Shown: piece after piece, positions 1 through 7,025 of the stretch
How positions within the stretch are numbered: position 1 is the first letter of the stretch
Layout: each line of letters starts with the position of its first letter
Source: Candidatus Agathobaculum merdigallinarum
Lineage (GTDB): Bacteria; Bacillota; Clostridia; Oscillospirales; Butyricicoccaceae
Assembly (NCBI GenBank): GCA_019115425.1
Contig: DXDO01000025.1
Span: 1 to 18,453, forward strand
Reading direction: 5' to 3'
Length of the DNA stretch: 18,453 nt
Translations under genes and position numbers: made by a program
The notes under the pieces: model-generated
What the model was told of the DNA's origin: nothing
Seen by the model: the letters and a program-made list of their open reading frames with translations, nothing else
Database searches by the model: none

Positions 1-1
1 G

Positions 2-754
2 ATCGTGATCGGCGATAAGAAGCTGGAAAACGCGGAGAGTATTTCTAAAACCATGAATGAGGCCGGTTTTGATACGGTGCCGGAGGAAATGGATTTGTCC
101 TCCCGCGAGTCCATTATGAAGCTGATCAAAAAGGCTCAAAGTTTTGGTGAAGTCTCCATGCTGGTCAATGCGGCGGGCGTTTCCCCCAGCCAGGCACCGG
201 TCGAAGCGATTTTGAAGGCAGACCTTTATGGAACCGCTGTTTTGCTCGAGGAAGTGGGAAAGATCATCAAAAAGGGCGGTGTAGGCGTGACGATTTCCAG
301 TCAGTCCGGCTGGCGTATGCCCGCCCTGACGGCCGAGGAAGATGCACTGCTGGCGACTGCGCCGACAGAAGAATTGCTGAATCTTTCTCTGCTGCAGCCG
401 GAAAATATCAGGGATACGCTGCATGCCTATCAGATCGCGAAACGCTGCAACGAAAAGCGCGTGATGGCAGAGGCCGTCAAATGGGGGCAGCGTGGCGCGC
501 GTCTCAACGCCATTGCCCCGGGAATTGTCGTGACGCCTCTGGCGCTTGACGAGTTCAACGGGCCGCGTGGTGATTTCTACAAGAATATGTTTGCGAATTG
601 TCCCGCAGGGCGCCCGGGGACCGCAGACGAAATTGCAAATGTGGCGGAGCTTCTGATGTGTGATAAAGGAGCGTTTATTACCGGCTCCACCTTCCTGATT
701 GACGGCGGAGCAACTGCCAGCTACTTCTATGGGCCTCTCGCGCCTGAAAAATAG
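2..754 (+). CDS. Short-chain dehydrogenase/reductase (SDR), 5' end cut by the window edge
   Basis: NAD(P)-dependent oxidoreductase of the classical SDR family; the substrate cannot be told. The reading frame is open to the left edge and the glycine-rich Rossmann cofactor loop expected at the N-terminus is missing, so the GTG at 5 is probably internal and the true start lies upstream. Counting from that GTG, the visible SDR marks are the NAAG motif (residues 55-58), a catalytic serine region in TISSQSG (about 97-102), the YQIAK catalytic Tyr142/Lys146, the PGIVVTP segment after the active site, and the C-terminal FITGSTFLIDGG strand. About 41 residues separate Ser101 from Tyr142, against roughly 13 in a compact SDR. 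The extra loop, rich in Leu, Glu and Ala, probably forms a substrate lid. It converges with the nfn operon. Family assignment is firm; function is unknown. Confidence 0.88.
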   Translation: MVIGDKKLENAESISKTMNEAGFDTVPEEMDLSSRESIMKLIKKAQSFGEVSMLVNAAGVSPSQAPVEAILKADLYGTAVLLEEVGKIIKKGGVGVTISSQSGWRMPALTAEEDALLATAPTEELLNLSLLQPENIRDTLHAYQIAKRCNEKRVMAEAVKWGQRGARLNAIAPGIVVTPLALDEFNGPRGDFYKNMFANCPAGRPGTADEIANVAELLMCDKGAFITGSTFLIDGGATASYFYGPLAPEK

Positions 755-955
755 ACCTGAAAGGATGGCAGCGAAAAAATTTTAGCATTTTCTTTGTTTT
801 TCATTGACAGCCTGCACAAGCAACAAAACTTTTGATAATGAGTTCCAATCTCCTGCGCCGTTGTATATTCGGAGCCTGCCAGAGATGGATAAAAATGCGA
901 TATTGACAACAAAATAATCCTGCTGGCGCTCAAGGCTTTGACGCTAAAGATCCAT

Positions 956-997
956 AAGAACAGGCAGGCACTGCATCCGCAGTGCCTGCCTGTTCTT
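956..997. terminator. Perfect 19-bp hairpin between the convergent SDR gene and nfnB
   Basis: The arms at 956-974 and 979-997 are exact reverse complements around a 4-base loop (ATCC). The hairpin lies 36 bp beyond the nfnB stop and about 200 bp beyond the SDR stop. Each strand leaves the stem with TTCTT and then a weak T-rich stretch (CATTTTG on +, ATGGATCTTT on -), so it may serve both convergent units. The rest of the 755-1032 gap shows no convincing gene or promoter. Confidence 0.75.
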
Positions 998-1032
998 CAT
1001 TTTGATGGAAAAGCCATTGTTGGGGCGCAAAC

Positions 1033-2424
1033 TTATTGCTTATTCCTGATATACTCGTCCATCGCCGCAGCAGCGCGCTTGCCCGCGCCCATGGCGAGGA
1101 TAACGGTAGCCGCGCCGGTAACAGCGTCACCGCCGGCGAATACGCCATCCTTGGACGTGATGCCATGTTCCTCGTCCGCAATGATGCAGCCCTTGCGATT
1201 GGTGTCCAGACCCGGGGTGGTGTGGCGGATCAGCGGGTTGGGCGTGGTGCCGATCGCCGCGATGACGCAGTCCAGATCAATGGTGAACTCGCTGCCCTCG
1301 ATCGGTACCGGACGGCGGCGGCCGGACTCGTCAGGCTCGCCGAGCTCCATCTGCTGGCACTTGAGGCCGGTGACGTTGTAGTTCTCGTCGCTGAGCACCT
1401 CGAGCGGCGCGGTCAGGAACTTGAACACAATGCCCTCTTCCTTGGCGTGGTGGATCTCCTCCAGACGGGCGGGCAGTTCCTTCTCGGAACGGCGGTAGAC
1501 GATGTAAACCTCTTCCGCGCCCATACGCTTGGCGCAGCGCGCCGCGTCCATCGCAACGTTGCCGCCGCCGACAACCGCAACCTTGTGCGCGTGGAAAATC
1601 GGGGTGGGGGAGTTGTCCTGGTACGCCTTCATCAGGTTGATGCGGGTCAGATACTCGTTAGCCGAGTAAACGCCGTTGGCGTTTTCGCCAGGCACGCCGA
1701 TAAAGCTCGGCAGGCCCGCGCCCGAACCAACAAAGATGGCCTCGTAGCCGTCTGCAAACAGCTCGTCAATGGTCTCCGAGCGGCCGACGACAAAGTTGAG
1801 CACAAATTCAACGCCGAGATCCTTCAGCGTGTCGATCTCCTTCTGCACGATCTCTTTGGGCAGGCGGAATTCCGGAATGCCATACATCAGCACGCCGCCT
1901 GCCGTGTGCAGCGCCTCAAATACCGTGACCTGATAGCCCATGCGCGCCAGATCGCCCGCACAGGTCAGGCCGGCAGGGCCGGCACCGATAATCGCGCACT
2001 TATGGCCGTTGGAAACAGGCTTTGCCGGTTTCTCCTCGCCGTGCTCGCGCGCATAGTCCGCGACAAAGCGCTCCAGACGGCCGATCGCAACCGGCTCGCC
2101 CTTGATGCCGCGCACGCACTTCTGCTCGCACTGGGTCTCCTGCGGGCATACGCGGCCGCAGACAGCCGGCAGAGCGGAGGTCTCCTTGATCTTGGCTGCG
2201 GCCTCGAGGAACTTGCCCTCGGCAACCAACGCGATGAACTCGGGGATCTTGACCTGCACCGGGCAGCCAGAGATGCAGGGCTTGTGCTTGCAGTTTAAGC
2301 AGCGCTGCGCTTCTTCGATCGCCATTTCGGGCGTATAGCCGAGCGTTACTTCATCGAAATTTTTGTTGCGGACGTCCGGCGCCTGTTCCGGCATGGGGAT
2401 CTTGTTGGGATTCATGTTCGCCAT
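1033..2424 (-). CDS. nfnB: NADH-dependent reduced ferredoxin:NADP+ oxidoreductase, large subunit (GltD-like flavoprotein)
   Basis: Large subunit of the cytoplasmic electron-bifurcating NfnAB complex, which couples NADPH oxidation to reduction of NAD+ and ferredoxin, and the reverse. The 463-residue protein has the glutamate-synthase small-subunit fold. Eight N-terminal cysteines (42, 45, 50, 54 and 89, 93, 99, 103) are placed to hold two [4Fe-4S] clusters. An FAD-binding GAGPAG loop follows at 147-152, then a second dinucleotide fold, VVGGGNVAMDAAR, at about 286-298 followed by YRRSEKELPAR, and a C-terminal FAD-closing GGDAVTGAATV. It begins one base after the nfnA stop, and its Shine-Dalgarno (GGAGG) lies inside the end of nfnA, so the two are translationally coupled. 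Annotated alone this would be called GltD. The adjacent NfnA-type subunit and the absence of a large glutamate synthase gene nearby argue for Nfn. Confidence 0.9.
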   Translation of the reverse strand: MANMNPNKIPMPEQAPDVRNKNFDEVTLGYTPEMAIEEAQRCLNCKHKPCISGCPVQVKIPEFIALVAEGKFLEAAAKIKETSALPAVCGRVCPQETQCEQKCVRGIKGEPVAIGRLERFVADYAREHGEEKPAKPVSNGHKCAIIGAGPAGLTCAGDLARMGYQVTVFEALHTAGGVLMYGIPEFRLPKEIVQKEIDTLKDLGVEFVLNFVVGRSETIDELFADGYEAIFVGSGAGLPSFIGVPGENANGVYSANEYLTRINLMKAYQDNSPTPIFHAHKVAVVGGGNVAMDAARCAKRMGAEEVYIVYRRSEKELPARLEEIHHAKEEGIVFKFLTAPLEVLSDENYNVTGLKCQQMELGEPDESGRRRPVPIEGSEFTIDLDCVIAAIGTTPNPLIRHTTPGLDTNRKGCIIADEEHGITSKDGVFAGGDAVTGAATVILAMGAGKRAAAAMDEYIRNKQ

Positions 2425-2425
2425 C

Positions 2426-3271
2426 TTACTTGACCTCCTGCTTCATCAAATTGCACTCATGGCGCTCGACCGCAGACTTTTCCTGCGCCTTGTACATGGC
2501 GCCGCGGCGCATTGAACTGTCGAAATCAACCAGATGGCCGTCAAAGTCCGGACCGTCTACGCAGGCGAACTTGGTCTCGCCGCCGACCGTCAGGCGGCAG
2601 CCGCCGCACATGCCGGTGCCGTCCACCATGATGGTGTTCATGGAAACAATGGTCTTGATGCCGTAGGGACGGGTGGTTTCGGAAACAAACTTCATCATGA
2701 TCATCGGGCCGATGGCAATGACCGCGTCGTATTGGTTGCCCGCTTCAATCAGCTCTTTCAGAACCTCGGTAACCAGCGCCTTGCGTCCGTTTGAGCCGTC
2801 GTCCGTAACGATGTACAGGTTGGTGGAGGCAGCCTTCATCTCGTCCTCCAGAATGATGATATCTTTGTTGCGGAAGCCCGCAATCAGATCGACCTCGCAG
2901 CCCATTTCGTGCAGCTTTTTGGCCTGCGGGTAGGCGATGGCACAGCCCAGGCCGCCGCCGACGACCGCGACCTTTTTCAGGCCCTCCAGCTCGCTGGCCT
3001 TGCCCAGCGGGCCGACGAAGTCGTGCAGGCAGTCGCCCTCATTGAGCAGGCCGAGCGCCATGGTAGTCGCGCCGACCTCCTGGAAGATGATCGTGACCGT
3101 CCCCTTTTCACGGTCGAAATCCGCGATGGTGAGCGGGATGCGCTCGCCGTCCGCGTCCACGCGCAGGATGATGAACTGGCCGGGCTCAGCCTTGCGGGCT
3201 ACGTGCGGCGCATCGATCACCATCAGCTTGGTGTTCGCGTTCAGCGTCTGCTTTTTCAGAATCTGATACAC
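2426..3271 (-). CDS. nfnA: NADH-dependent reduced ferredoxin:NADP+ oxidoreductase, small subunit (PyrK-like)
   Basis: Small FAD and [2Fe-2S] subunit of NfnAB, the NAD(H)-side partner of the gene that follows. I place the start at GTG 3271 (281 aa). AGGAGG lies 11 bases upstream, and a -10/-35 pair sits in what would be the N-terminus of a longer reading frame reaching 3358. Domains: a ferredoxin-reductase-like FAD barrel (PGQFIILRV at 30-38, ERIPLTIADF at 43-52), a Rossmann NAD domain (VAVVGGGLGCAIAYP at 101-115) and a C-terminal cluster site. In that site Asp217 stands where PyrK has its first cysteine, followed by Cys222, Cys225 and Cys237 (DGTGMCGGCR). An Asp plus three Cys is the ligand set known for NfnA of Thermotoga maritima, and it separates this protein from the dihydroorotate dehydrogenase subunit PyrK. 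The protein would otherwise be labelled as a sulfide/dihydroorotate dehydrogenase-like protein. Confidence 0.9.
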   Translation of the reverse strand: MYQILKKQTLNANTKLMVIDAPHVARKAEPGQFIILRVDADGERIPLTIADFDREKGTVTIIFQEVGATTMALGLLNEGDCLHDFVGPLGKASELEGLKKVAVVGGGLGCAIAYPQAKKLHEMGCEVDLIAGFRNKDIIILEDEMKAASTNLYIVTDDGSNGRKALVTEVLKELIEAGNQYDAVIAIGPMIMMKFVSETTRPYGIKTIVSMNTIMVDGTGMCGGCRLTVGGETKFACVDGPDFDGHLVDFDSSMRRGAMYKAQEKSAVERHECNLMKQEVK

Positions 3272-3282
3272 TGAATTTCGTA

Positions 3283-3288
3283 CCTCCT
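3283..3288 (-). promoter_or_regulatory. Ribosome binding site that fixes the nfnA GTG start
   Basis: A perfect AGGAGG on the - strand lies 11 bases before GTG 3271. No comparable site precedes the upstream in-frame start at 3358. Confidence 0.75.
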
Positions 3289-3313
3289 TGCGTTTGTCGC
3301 ATCGAACACATCT

Positions 3314-3342
3314 ATTATAAAGGCAACGCACGGCGAACGCAA
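3314..3342 (-). promoter_or_regulatory. Sigma-A promoter of nfnAB
   Basis: On the - strand a -35 TTGCGT (3342-3337) and a consensus -10 TATAAT (3319-3314) are separated by exactly 17 bases. Transcription should start near 3307, about 36 bases before the GTG of nfnA. Confidence 0.72.
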
Positions 3343-3412
3343 GAGCAAATCGGGACAAGAAAGGCTATGTCTTGGCAGGATGTGAGGGTTTTGGACATTG
3401 GAAAAGAAGAAT

Positions 3413-4159
3413 TTAGTAATTCAGCACAATATAGTCGCCGGAGACATACCCTTCATATTCATCGTATCGAACGGCATACCAGCCGTCATACTGTCCGAGT
3501 ACGATCAGCTGCGCACCATCGGGTGCTTTTCCAATCACCGGTGCGGTGAGCGACGGAGCGGAGCGAATGTTCAAATTACCAGATGAAACCTCGACAGTCG
3601 CAGTCTGAATGGGCTGTGGTTCGACAAAGGGGATACGGAAATATTCGGTGAGCGACAGGACCACGTTGCGTGCGATCGCGTCAATGTTTGAACGGATCCA
3701 TTCTGCGTCCTCCGGATTGTCATGATAGGCAAATTCGATCAGCACCGCCGGTGCGCGCGTGCGCGTCACCTCGCCGAGCGAGTCAGTCGGCCGGACGGTC
3801 ACGTCGGTTGGAACGGGATAGATGGATTTCAGGTTCGCGGCGACGATCTGAGCGATCTGTTCACTGCGCATGGAGTTTGGGTCGTAATACACGTCCGCGC
3901 CGCGCAGCTGGCCGGACAGGCTCTCGGGCGCGGCATTGGAGTGCAGCGCGATATGTGCGTCATAATTTCCCTCATTGGATGCGCGGATGGATGAGGCGGC
4001 GGTCATTTCCGGTGTGTTGCGGGTAAACGCAATGCCGGAAGCGGTGAGATAGGGTTCCATCGCGTCCGCAATGAGGTTCATGTAATATTCTTCCGAGCCT
4101 TGCTCATCATAATAGGCATTGTACTCCTGCGTTGAGGGGGAAAGATAGATACTGGGCAT
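3413..4159 (-). CDS. Variant N-acetylmuramoyl-L-alanine amidase (Amidase_3 type) with C-terminal SH3b domain
   Basis: Predicted peptidoglycan amidase, cutting between N-acetylmuramic acid and L-Ala. The start is ATG 4159 (248 aa), because GGAGG sits 8 bases upstream; a TTG five codons further out would place that site inside the gene. The Amidase_3 domain covers about 1-178. It shows Glu23/Glu24 in GSEEYYMN, His73 in ALHSN and the catalytic Glu142 in VLIEFAYHDN. The usual first zinc ligand, a His in a DPGHGG-like motif after the first strand, is replaced by SPSTQEYN (7-14). Residues 187-248 form a bacterial SH3 domain (LNIRSAPSLTAPVIG, DGWYAVRY, GYVSGDYI) that should bind cell wall. No signal peptide or transmembrane segment is present, so the export route is unclear. 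I recall similar sequences in other Clostridia, so this looks like a subfamily rather than a decayed gene. It is divergent from the amino acid transporter. Confidence 0.82.
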   Translation of the reverse strand: MPSIYLSPSTQEYNAYYDEQGSEEYYMNLIADAMEPYLTASGIAFTRNTPEMTAASSIRASNEGNYDAHIALHSNAAPESLSGQLRGADVYYDPNSMRSEQIAQIVAANLKSIYPVPTDVTVRPTDSLGEVTRTRAPAVLIEFAYHDNPEDAEWIRSNIDAIARNVVLSLTEYFRIPFVEPQPIQTATVEVSSGNLNIRSAPSLTAPVIGKAPDGAQLIVLGQYDGWYAVRYDEYEGYVSGDYIVLNY

Positions 4160-4167
4160 AGCGGTAA

Positions 4168-4172
4168 CCTCC
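4168..4172 (-). promoter_or_regulatory. Ribosome binding site that fixes the amidase start
   Basis: GGAGG on the - strand lies 8 bases before ATG 4159. It rules out the in-frame TTG at 4174 as the main start. Confidence 0.65.
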
Positions 4173-4283
4173 AAACGGGATTTGTCGCTGTCAGACTATG
4201 CGGCGCGCCGTCAATGGGTCACAGCATAAGCGATTTGACGAAAAGCAGGGATAAATTTCAAGTTTTTTTCGGTAATATAAGGG

Positions 4284-4312
4284 TTGCATTTTCAATCATA
4301 CGAATGTATAAT
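4284..4312 (+). promoter_or_regulatory. Sigma-A promoter of the amino acid ABC transporter operon
   Basis: TTGCAT (4284-4289), a 17-base spacer and a consensus TATAAT (4307-4312). Transcription should start near 4319 and leave a leader of about 50 bases before the ATG at 4371. The leader holds only a short GCCGG/CCGGC inverted repeat and no recognisable riboswitch or T-box. Confidence 0.78.
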
Positions 4313-4370
4313 AATTAACATGCTGAAACGGCCGGTCAGGATGCCGGCATTTTGGGAGGAGAGAAATCAT

Positions 4371-5210
4371 ATGAAGAAACTTTCTATTGCCATGCTGAGC
4401 ATGGTGCTTGCGGGTTCGATGCTGTTGACCGCTTGCGGCGGCGGCAATACCCAGCCCGCCGAGAATACCGGCTCGGATGACACCCAGCAGTCCGAGACCG
4501 CGGAGAACACCGAGGGCGGCGTGCTGCGCATGGGCACTAATGCAACTTTCCCGCCGTATGAGTACATGGATGAGAACAACGAAGTTGCGGGCATCGACGC
4601 GGAGATTGCGGCGGCGATTGCCGATAAGCTCGGCATGGAGCTGGAGATCACCGATATGGCGTTTGAATCGCTGATCCCGGCTCTGCAGGCGGGTACGATA
4701 GACATCGTTCTGGCCGGTATGACGGTTGATCCGGAGCGCGCGGAGCAGGTGAATTTCACGGACACTTACGCAACCGGCGTGCAGGTGGTTATTGTTCCGG
4801 AAAACTCTGATATCGCGCCTGTTGAGAATGAGGAAGGCGCAATGGAGGTTGACTTGACCGGCAAGACGATTGGCGTACAGACCGGCACCACAGGCGACCT
4901 GTACTGCACTGATGACTATGGTCAGGAGTTTGTTAAGCAGTTTGATAACGGCCCCCTCGCGGTTGCCGCGCTGATGAACGGTCAGGTTGACTGCGTTGTT
5001 ATCGACAACGAGCCGGCCAAGAACTATGTTGCAGCCAACGAAGGTTTGAAGATTCTCGATACCGCATTTGCAAACGAGGACTATGCCGCTGCGATTGCCA
5101 AGGATAACACGGAGCTGTTCGAGCAGGTCAACACTGCCATTCAGGAACTCAAGGCGGACGGCACGATCCAGACCATTATTGAAAAGTATATTCCGGCAGA
5201 AGCGGAGTAA
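4371..5210 (+). CDS. Amino acid ABC transporter substrate-binding lipoprotein (SBP_bac_3 family)
   Basis: Extracellular receptor of a polar amino acid ABC importer. The start is ATG 4371, with GGGAGGAG nine bases upstream; the frame is open to 4284 but that part overlaps the promoter. The 279-residue precursor starts with MKK, a hydrophobic stretch and a lipobox LTAC with Cys22, so the mature protein should be lipid-anchored. An acidic, Thr/Gln/Glu-rich linker runs to about residue 46. The binding domain then shows family hallmarks: RMGTNATFPPYEY, GIDAEIAAAIADKLG, LIPALQAGTIDIVLAGMT, ER..QVNFTDTYATG and GVQTGTTGDLY. The specific amino acid cannot be read from these motifs. The permease and ATPase follow on the same strand behind an intervening hairpin. 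Confidence 0.93.
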   Translation: MKKLSIAMLSMVLAGSMLLTACGGGNTQPAENTGSDDTQQSETAENTEGGVLRMGTNATFPPYEYMDENNEVAGIDAEIAAAIADKLGMELEITDMAFESLIPALQAGTIDIVLAGMTVDPERAEQVNFTDTYATGVQVVIVPENSDIAPVENEEGAMEVDLTGKTIGVQTGTTGDLYCTDDYGQEFVKQFDNGPLAVAALMNGQVDCVVIDNEPAKNYVAANEGLKILDTAFANEDYAAAIAKDNTELFEQVNTAIQELKADGTIQTIIEKYIPAEAE

Positions 5211-5222
5211 TGGAGTGAAGGG

Positions 5223-5252
5223 AAAAGGGGACGGCGCGTGCCGCCCCTTTTT
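5223..5252 (+). terminator. Intercistronic terminator-like hairpin (attenuator) between binding protein and permease
   Basis: AAAAGGGG and CGGC, separated by one bulged A, pair with GCCG and CCCCTTTT around a GCGT loop, and the right arm ends in a run of five T. It starts 12 bases after the binding-protein stop and lies about 40 bases before the permease start. I see no new promoter after it. Partial termination here would make the binding protein more abundant than the membrane parts, a common arrangement in ABC importer operons. Confidence 0.7.
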
Positions 5253-5291
5253 CTTCCGTGTATACATATTGAGGCAGAAAGGGGATAAGAC

Positions 5292-6074
5292 GTGACACCA
5301 TTAACTTTAGCGAGTTGGCTGGAAAGCGCGCCGGATTGGGTTATCTCGCTTCCGGAAGGCTTGCAGACACTGCTGTTCCAGCTTTATCAAACTTTTATTT
5401 ATCAGGATCGTTGGACTTGGTTTGTCGACGGCTTGAAAGTGACCTTTATTGTAACCATTGGCGCGCTGATCATGGGTATTATCATCGGTCTTATCATTGC
5501 GATCATCCGTACCGCGCATGACTCACAGCGTGCGGGCAAGCGCAATCCGGTGCTGGGTGTGCTCAATGCAGTGTGCAAGGTGTATTTGACTGTGATTCGC
5601 GGTACGCCGATGATGGTTCAGCTGCTGATTATGGGCTTTGTTATTCTGGTTCCGAAGGACGATACAGGCAGTTTGATCTGCGGTGTCATTACGCTTGGTA
5701 TCAATTCGGGCGCATATGTTGCGGAAATTGCCCGTTCTGGTCTGATGTCTATCAGCGCAGGCCAGATGGAGGCAGGACGTTCGCTTGGATTGAATTACTG
5801 GCAGACCATGCGGTATATCATTATCCCGCAGGCAATCAAAAATATCCTGCCCGCGCTCGGCAATGAGATGATTACCCTGCTCAAGGATACCTCGCTGGTG
5901 TCGGTCATCATGCTGCGCGATGTGACCAAGCAGGCGCAGAATATCGTGGCCAATACCTATACGCCGTTTGTGCCATATATCAGCCTTGCTGTCATCTATC
6001 TGGTGTTGGTCATTATCCTCACCAAGCTGCTCGGCATTTTTGAAAGGAGGCTGCGCGCAAGTGATCGACGTTAG
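5292..6074 (+). CDS. Amino acid ABC transporter permease (HisM/GlnP type)
   Basis: Inner-membrane channel subunit of the importer, 260 aa. It starts at GTG 5292, eight bases after a purine-rich AAAGGGG. About 45 amphipathic N-terminal residues precede the first membrane helix (VTFIVTIGALIMGIIIGLIIAI), followed by four or so more helices. The family motif VIRGTPMMVQL lies after the first cytoplasmic loop. The ATPase-coupling EAA loop reads EAGRSLGLNYWQTMRYIIIPQA, the form typical of polar amino acid permeases. Only one permease gene is present, so the channel is probably a homodimer. Its last 14 bases overlap the ATPase gene and carry that gene's start, so the two are translationally coupled. 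Confidence 0.93.
   Translation: MTPLTLASWLESAPDWVISLPEGLQTLLFQLYQTFIYQDRWTWFVDGLKVTFIVTIGALIMGIIIGLIIAIIRTAHDSQRAGKRNPVLGVLNAVCKVYLTVIRGTPMMVQLLIMGFVILVPKDDTGSLICGVITLGINSGAYVAEIARSGLMSISAGQMEAGRSLGLNYWQTMRYIIIPQAIKNILPALGNEMITLLKDTSLVSVIMLRDVTKQAQNIVANTYTPFVPYISLAVIYLVLVIILTKLLGIFERRLRASDRR
6043..6050 (+). promoter_or_regulatory. Ribosome binding site that fixes the ATPase GTG start
   Basis: AAAGGAGG lies 10 bases before GTG 6061, inside the end of the permease gene. The same frame is open upstream to 5968, but translation there would only duplicate permease sequence in another frame. Confidence 0.75.
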
Positions 6075-6783
6075 GAATCTGCACAAGGCCTTTGGCGACC
6101 ATGAGGTGCTCAAGGGTGTAAACGAGCACATCGAAAAGGGTGAAAAGGTCGTTATTATCGGGCCGTCCGGCTCGGGCAAATCCACTTTTTTGCGCTGCCT
6201 GAACCTGCTTGAGGAGCCGACGAGCGGCGATATCGTCTTTGAGGGACAGAACATCACCAGCAAGGAGACCGATATCAATTTGGTACGCCGCAAGATGGGC
6301 ATGGTGTTTCAGCAGTTCAACCTGTTTCCCCACTTGACCGTGCGCGAGAACATCAAACTTGCACCGGTCAAGCTCAAGGTCATGACCGACGAGGAAGCGG
6401 ATAAGCGCGCCATGCAGCTTTTGGAGCGTGTCGGCCTGCCGGACAAGGCAGACAGCTATCCGATCCAGCTTTCCGGCGGCCAGCAGCAGCGTATCGCAAT
6501 CGCCCGTGCGCTGGCAATGAACCCAGATGTAATGCTGTTCGACGAGCCGACATCGGCGCTCGACCCGGAGATGGTCGGCGAGGTGCTGGAAATCATGAAG
6601 GAGCTGGCGGATGAAGGGATGACGATGGTCGTCGTGACCCACGAGATGGGCTTTGCGCGCGAGGTCGGCACCCGCGTGCTGTTCATGGACGGCGGCAACA
6701 TCGTCGAGCAGAACGAGCCGAAAGAGTTTTTCGCCAACCCGAAGCATCCGAGGTTGAAGGATTTTCTATCCAAGGTGCTGTAA
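6061..6783 (+). CDS. Amino acid ABC transporter ATP-binding protein (GlnQ type)
   Basis: Cytoplasmic ATPase that drives the importer. Starting at GTG 6061 it is 240 aa, the usual GlnQ length. All ABC motifs are intact: Walker A GPSGSGKST (34-42), Q-loop Gln84 in VFQQFNLFPHLTV, signature LSGGQQQR (137-144), Walker B VMLFDEPTSALD (157-168) with catalytic Glu162, and the switch His194 in VVTHEMGFA. It overlaps the permease gene by 14 bases, and a terminator follows about 50 bases after its stop, so it is the last gene of a three-gene operon. The amino acid carried depends on the binding protein and is not known. Confidence 0.95.
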   Translation: MIDVRNLHKAFGDHEVLKGVNEHIEKGEKVVIIGPSGSGKSTFLRCLNLLEEPTSGDIVFEGQNITSKETDINLVRRKMGMVFQQFNLFPHLTVRENIKLAPVKLKVMTDEEADKRAMQLLERVGLPDKADSYPIQLSGGQQQRIAIARALAMNPDVMLFDEPTSALDPEMVGEVLEIMKELADEGMTMVVVTHEMGFAREVGTRVLFMDGGNIVEQNEPKEFFANPKHPRLKDFLSKVL

Positions 6784-6832
6784 GCAGAATAAAAAAGGGT
6801 TGCAAGCCCGATATTACCAAGTTGATTTGACA

Positions 6833-6876
6833 CATCCCCCTACGCGCAACAAGGCGCCGCAGGGGGATGCGTTTTT
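6833..6876 (+). terminator. Rho-independent terminator of the amino acid transporter operon
   Basis: CATCCCCCT (6833-6841) pairs with AGGGGGATG (6861-6869). The stem is extended imperfectly by CGCGC/GCGCCG, and it is followed by GCG and a run of five T on the + strand. Confidence 0.82.
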
Positions 6877-6933
6877 GTGTCAGGAAAACCACTTGTCGTG
6901 TGAGTGGTTCGCAAATGCCTATGGAGATGAGAA

Positions 6934-6976
6934 AAATGCCCTGCTGAAAGCGAGAGACGCTTTCAGCAGGGCATTT
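6934..6976 (-). terminator. Strong terminator of the gal operon, perfect 19-bp stem
   Basis: The arms at 6934-6952 and 6958-6976 are exact reverse complements around a 5-base loop. On the - strand the stem runs into five T (ATTTTTC). It lies 49 bases after the galT stop. The 6784-7025 gap between convergent operons holds only these two terminators and no supportable gene. Confidence 0.88.
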
Positions 6977-7025
6977 ATAAAACGATTTTTCGGATAAATC
7001 CTCTCGTATTCAGGCGGAGAGAACT

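Noticed and set aside
804..839. TTGACA followed by GATAAT as a promoter in the SDR-nfnB gap
   Set aside because: The boxes are 24 bases apart, far from the 16-18 needed, and no gene follows on the + strand.
727..933. A 68-codon open frame on the - strand in the gap after the SDR gene
   Set aside because: It overlaps the SDR 3' end and has no convincing ribosome site or recognisable sequence, so I treat the gap as non-coding.
1036..2298. A 420-codon open frame on the + strand opposite nfnB
   Set aside because: It mirrors the nfnB codon pattern, is rich in Ala, Arg, Leu and Asp without motifs, and nfnB has all its cofactor motifs intact on the other strand.
3272..3358. A 29-residue N-terminal extension of nfnA
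   Set aside because: The promoter -10 and -35 boxes and the ribosome site lie within it, so it would be upstream of, or overlap, the transcription start.
4296..5267. A 323-codon open frame on the - strand opposite the amino acid binding protein
   Set aside because: It would read through the operon promoter and the hairpin at 5223-5252, has no domain, and opposes a gene with a clear lipobox and family motifs.
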